Shown here piece after piece: positions 61,856 through 64,000 of a stretch of 64,000 nt of DNA; within the stretch, counting starts at the first letter, position 1; the number at the start of each line of letters is the position of its first letter. The notes beneath the pieces were generated by a model, which searched no databases, was not told the origin of the DNA, and saw only the letters and a program-made list of their open reading frames with translations. Source of the stretch: Acidobacteriaceae bacterium KBS 83 (GTDB lineage Bacteria > Acidobacteriota > Terriglobia > Terriglobales > Acidobacteriaceae); the NCBI GenBank assembly GCA_000381585.1, contig KB906733.1, forward strand, positions 1-64,000, written 5' to 3'. Made by a program: the position numbers and the translations under genes.

Positions 61856-63217
61856 ATGCGCTATCTGCCCAAATCCGACGCCGAACGCCAGAGCATGCTC
61901 CGCGAGATCGGCTCATCCTCCATCGACGACCTTTTCTCGAGCATCCCGGCTGAGTACCGCCTCGCCCGCGATCTCGATATCCCGCGTCAGATGGGCGAAT
62001 CCGAGATCGTCGACTTCTTCAAGAAGGCTGCGGCGCAGAACGCCAACGGGTATGTCAGCTTCCTCGGCGCGGGCGCCTATCGCCACTATCGTCCGGTGGT
62101 CATCGATGCACTCGTGCAGCGCGGTGAGTTCCTCACCTCCTACACGCCCTATCAGCCGGAGATCACGCAGGGCACCCTCCAGGCGATCTTCGAATTCCAG
62201 ACCATGATCTGCGAACTCACTGGTATGGACATCGCCAACGCCTCCATGTACGACGGCTCGACCGGCGCGGCCGAGGCCGTGATGATGGCCGTGCGCGTCA
62301 CTGGCCGCTCCGGCGCGCTTGTCGCGAAGACCGTTCATCCCGAATACCGCGAGGTCCTCGCCACCTACGCACAGCACCAGAACATCGATAAGCAGGTGCT
62401 CGCCTACGGCGAGGACGGCCGCGTCGATCTCAAAGCTCTCGACGCCGCCCTTACCGATCAGAGCGCGTGCGTCCTCGTGCAGTCGCCCAACTTCTTCGGC
62501 GTCGTCGAGGATATCCCCGCCATCGCCGAGATCGCGCACAAGAAGGGCGCGCTCTTGATCGTCTCTATCGCGGAGGCCGTCTCGCTGGGCGCTGTGCGTC
62601 CTCCACGCGAAGCCGACATCGTCTCCATGGAATCGCAGTCCTTCGGCGTCGCACTCAGCTATGGTGGCCCCTACTGCGGCGTCATCGCGGCGAAGGAAAA
62701 GTATCTCCGCCAGATGCCCGGCCGCCTTGCCGGCCAGACCGTCGACAAGGATGGTACCCGCGGTTTCGTCCTCACGCTCTCCACGCGCGAGCAACACATC
62801 CGCCGCGAAAAAGCCACTTCGAACATCTGCACCAATCAAGCCCTCGTCGCGCTCATGGCCACCATCTTCATGAGCGTCTACGGCAAAGAAGGCATCCGCG
62901 AGTTGGCGCTGCACAACTTGGCCAAGGCGCAGTATGCGTCACAGGTATTGTCACAAAACGGAGCAAAGCTGCTCTTCGCCGGCACACCGCGCTTCCACGA
63001 GTTCGTCCTCCTCACCGACGAACCTACCGACACCATCAACACTCGCCTGCTCGATGACAAGATCATCGGCGGCCTCTCACTCCAGCGCTTCTACCCCGAG
63101 CTGGGGAACGCCAGCCTCTGGTGTGCCACCGAGCTCACCACCCGCGAACAGATCGATCAGACCGCGAAATTGCTAGCCGGCAGCCACAGCACCCAGCCCA
63201 CGCTGGTGCACGCATAA
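61856..63217 (+). CDS. gcvPA: Glycine dehydrogenase (decarboxylating) subunit 1
   Basis: The N-terminal half of P protein, encoded as a separate subunit. The 453-residue product has [60 protein letters not shown] and [20 protein letters not shown], as in other GcvPA proteins. It pairs with GcvPB to bind PLP and decarboxylate glycine onto lipoyl-GcvH. The gap to gcvPB is 9 bases, so the two are made together. AAGGA precedes the ATG. Confidence 0.96.
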   Translation: MRYLPKSDAERQSMLREIGSSSIDDLFSSIPAEYRLARDLDIPRQMGESEIVDFFKKAAAQNANGYVSFLGAGAYRHYRPVVIDALVQRGEFLTSYTPYQPEITQGTLQAIFEFQTMICELTGMDIANASMYDGSTGAAEAVMMAVRVTGRSGALVAKTVHPEYREVLATYAQHQNIDKQVLAYGEDGRVDLKALDAALTDQSACVLVQSPNFFGVVEDIPAIAEIAHKKGALLIVSIAEAVSLGAVRPPREADIVSMESQSFGVALSYGGPYCGVIAAKEKYLRQMPGRLAGQTVDKDGTRGFVLTLSTREQHIRREKATSNICTNQALVALMATIFMSVYGKEGIRELALHNLAKAQYASQVLSQNGAKLLFAGTPRFHEFVLLTDEPTDTINTRLLDDKIIGGLSLQRFYPELGNASLWCATELTTREQIDQTAKLLAGSHSTQPTLVHA

Positions 63218-63226
63218 GGAATGAGA

Positions 63227-64000
63227 ATGGCTACAACGCCCGAAACGACAGAGCAGGGAAGCACCTTCACCGGCAATCGCCAGAAGGTCGCCGCGCACCT
63301 CACACAGAACGAGCCGTTACTCTTTGAAAAATCCTCGCCCGGCAAGCGCGGCTACCGCCTGCCGCCGCTCGACGTGCCCGAAGCCGACGCCGCCAAACTC
63401 CTCGGCGATGCCGCACGCACCGAAGCGCCCGAGCTCCCCGAGCTCTCCGAGATCGAAATCATTCGCCACTTCACGCGCCTCTCTACCTGGAACTACGCCA
63501 TCGACCTTGGCATGTATCCGCTCGGGAGCTGCACCATGAAGTACAACCCGCGCGTCAACGAATTCGTCTCGCGCCTCGAGGGCATCGCTGAAGCGCATCC
63601 ATATCAACCTGAATCGCTCTCGCAGGGCGCCCTGCAAGTGCTGCACACACTTGAGAAGGCGCTCATCGAAATCACCGGCATGGACACCATCACCTTGCAG
63701 CCCGCCGCCGGCGCGCACGGTGAGTTCACCGGCATCCTGCTCACCCGCGCCTATCACGAATCGAAAGGGAATCCGCGCCGCAAGGTCCTCATCCCCGACT
63801 CCGCGCACGGCACCAATCCTGCCACCGCTGCGGTCTGCGGCTACCAGGTCGAGAACCTCCGCTCCAACCAGCACGGCATGGTGGACATCGACCAACTCGC
63901 GAAGCAGGTCGACGACCAGACCGCCGCGCTCATGCTCACCAACCCCTCCACCATCGGCGTCTTCGAGGCCGAGATCCACAAGATCGCCGATGTCCTCCAC
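63227..64000 (+). CDS. gcvPB: Glycine dehydrogenase (decarboxylating) subunit 2, 3' end outside the window
   Basis: Catalytic half of the split P protein. The first 258 codons are visible from ATG 63227, with AAGGA 6 bases upstream (an ATG at 63221 is also in frame). Seen motifs are YAIDLGMYPLGSCTMKYNPR, EAHPYQPESLSQGALQVLHT and AAGAHGEFTGILLTRAYHE. IPDSAHGTNPATAAVCGYQV and LTNPSTIGVFEAEIHKIAD follow. The PLP-binding Lys is expected beyond the edge. It closes the visible gcv operon. Confidence 0.96.
   Translation, partial: MATTPETTEQGSTFTGNRQKVAAHLTQNEPLLFEKSSPGKRGYRLPPLDVPEADAAKLLGDAARTEAPELPELSEIEIIRHFTRLSTWNYAIDLGMYPLGSCTMKYNPRVNEFVSRLEGIAEAHPYQPESLSQGALQVLHTLEKALIEITGMDTITLQPAAGAHGEFTGILLTRAYHESKGNPRRKVLIPDSAHGTNPATAAVCGYQVENLRSNQHGMVDIDQLAKQVDDQTAALMLTNPSTIGVFEAEIHKIADVLH

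Overview
The window is a GC-rich bacterial chromosome segment. It opens inside a conserved translation/transcription cluster (tuf, rpmG, tRNA-Trp, secE, nusG, rplK, rplA, rplJ, rplL, rpoB, rpoC) and closes inside a glycine-cleavage operon (gcvT, gcvH, gcvPA, gcvPB). The gene order, a 1493-residue RpoB with an N-terminal Zn-ribbon insertion, the split glycine decarboxylase, many secreted carbohydrate-active and lipase-like proteins, and short dispersed palindromic elements all suggest an Acidobacteriota member of the Terriglobia type. That assignment is inference; no 16S rRNA gene is present.

Layout. 1-14745: the ribosomal/RNA polymerase cluster, read rightward, ended by a strong intrinsic terminator after rpoC. 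A promoter-like sequence buried in a palindrome lies between rplL and rpoB, and a run of hairpins lies between rplK and rplA. 14952-29654: mixed single genes, namely a polytopic membrane protein, a secreted thioredoxin-like protein, a GH3 beta-glucosidase, a YihY-type membrane protein, pyruvate kinase, a secreted two-repeat protein, a Tat-type ferritin-like protein, an ornithine-cyclodeaminase homologue with a decayed 5' remnant nearby, two tandem alpha/beta hydrolases and mutL. 29808-33014: a protein with a huge Arg/Pro/Gly-rich tail, directly followed by cmk. 34140-38934: a five-gene leftward operon (ECF sigma factor, putative anti-sigma factor, B-box/membrane protein, small membrane protein, DUF4097-type envelope protein) with overlapping start/stop codons and an ECF-like promoter in front.

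38935-51917: DUF1254 protein, GH5 cellulase, a 31-codon small ORF ahead of an unknown gene, a large secreted unknown protein, a frameshifted gene, glgC, a cupin, a GDSL lipase, and methylmalonyl-CoA mutase large subunit overlapping a small membrane protein gene. 51932-59000 is the most accessory-looking part. It holds a 571-residue protein joining an alpha/alpha-toroid (squalene-cyclase-like) region to a C-terminal TIR domain with its catalytic Glu, next to palindromic repeats. It is followed by a five-gene cassette bracketed by two ~250-bp direct repeats that each carry an intrinsic terminator. Inside the cassette an 87-bp duplication has replaced the end of a methyltransferase gene and a nucleotidyltransferase is frameshifted. 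59157-64000 holds a GNAT acetyltransferase, a small membrane protein and the gcv operon.

How the parts work together. The first 15 kb supplies elongation factor, translocon subunit, ribosomal stalk and RNA polymerase core. The sigma/anti-sigma operon looks like an autoregulated envelope-stress module. The gcv genes form a folate/lipoate-dependent glycine-cleavage unit. The TIR fusion is the best candidate for an uncharacterised (probably anti-phage or NAD-directed) system; this rests on domain composition only. No CRISPR array, insertion-sequence transposase or rRNA gene was seen.
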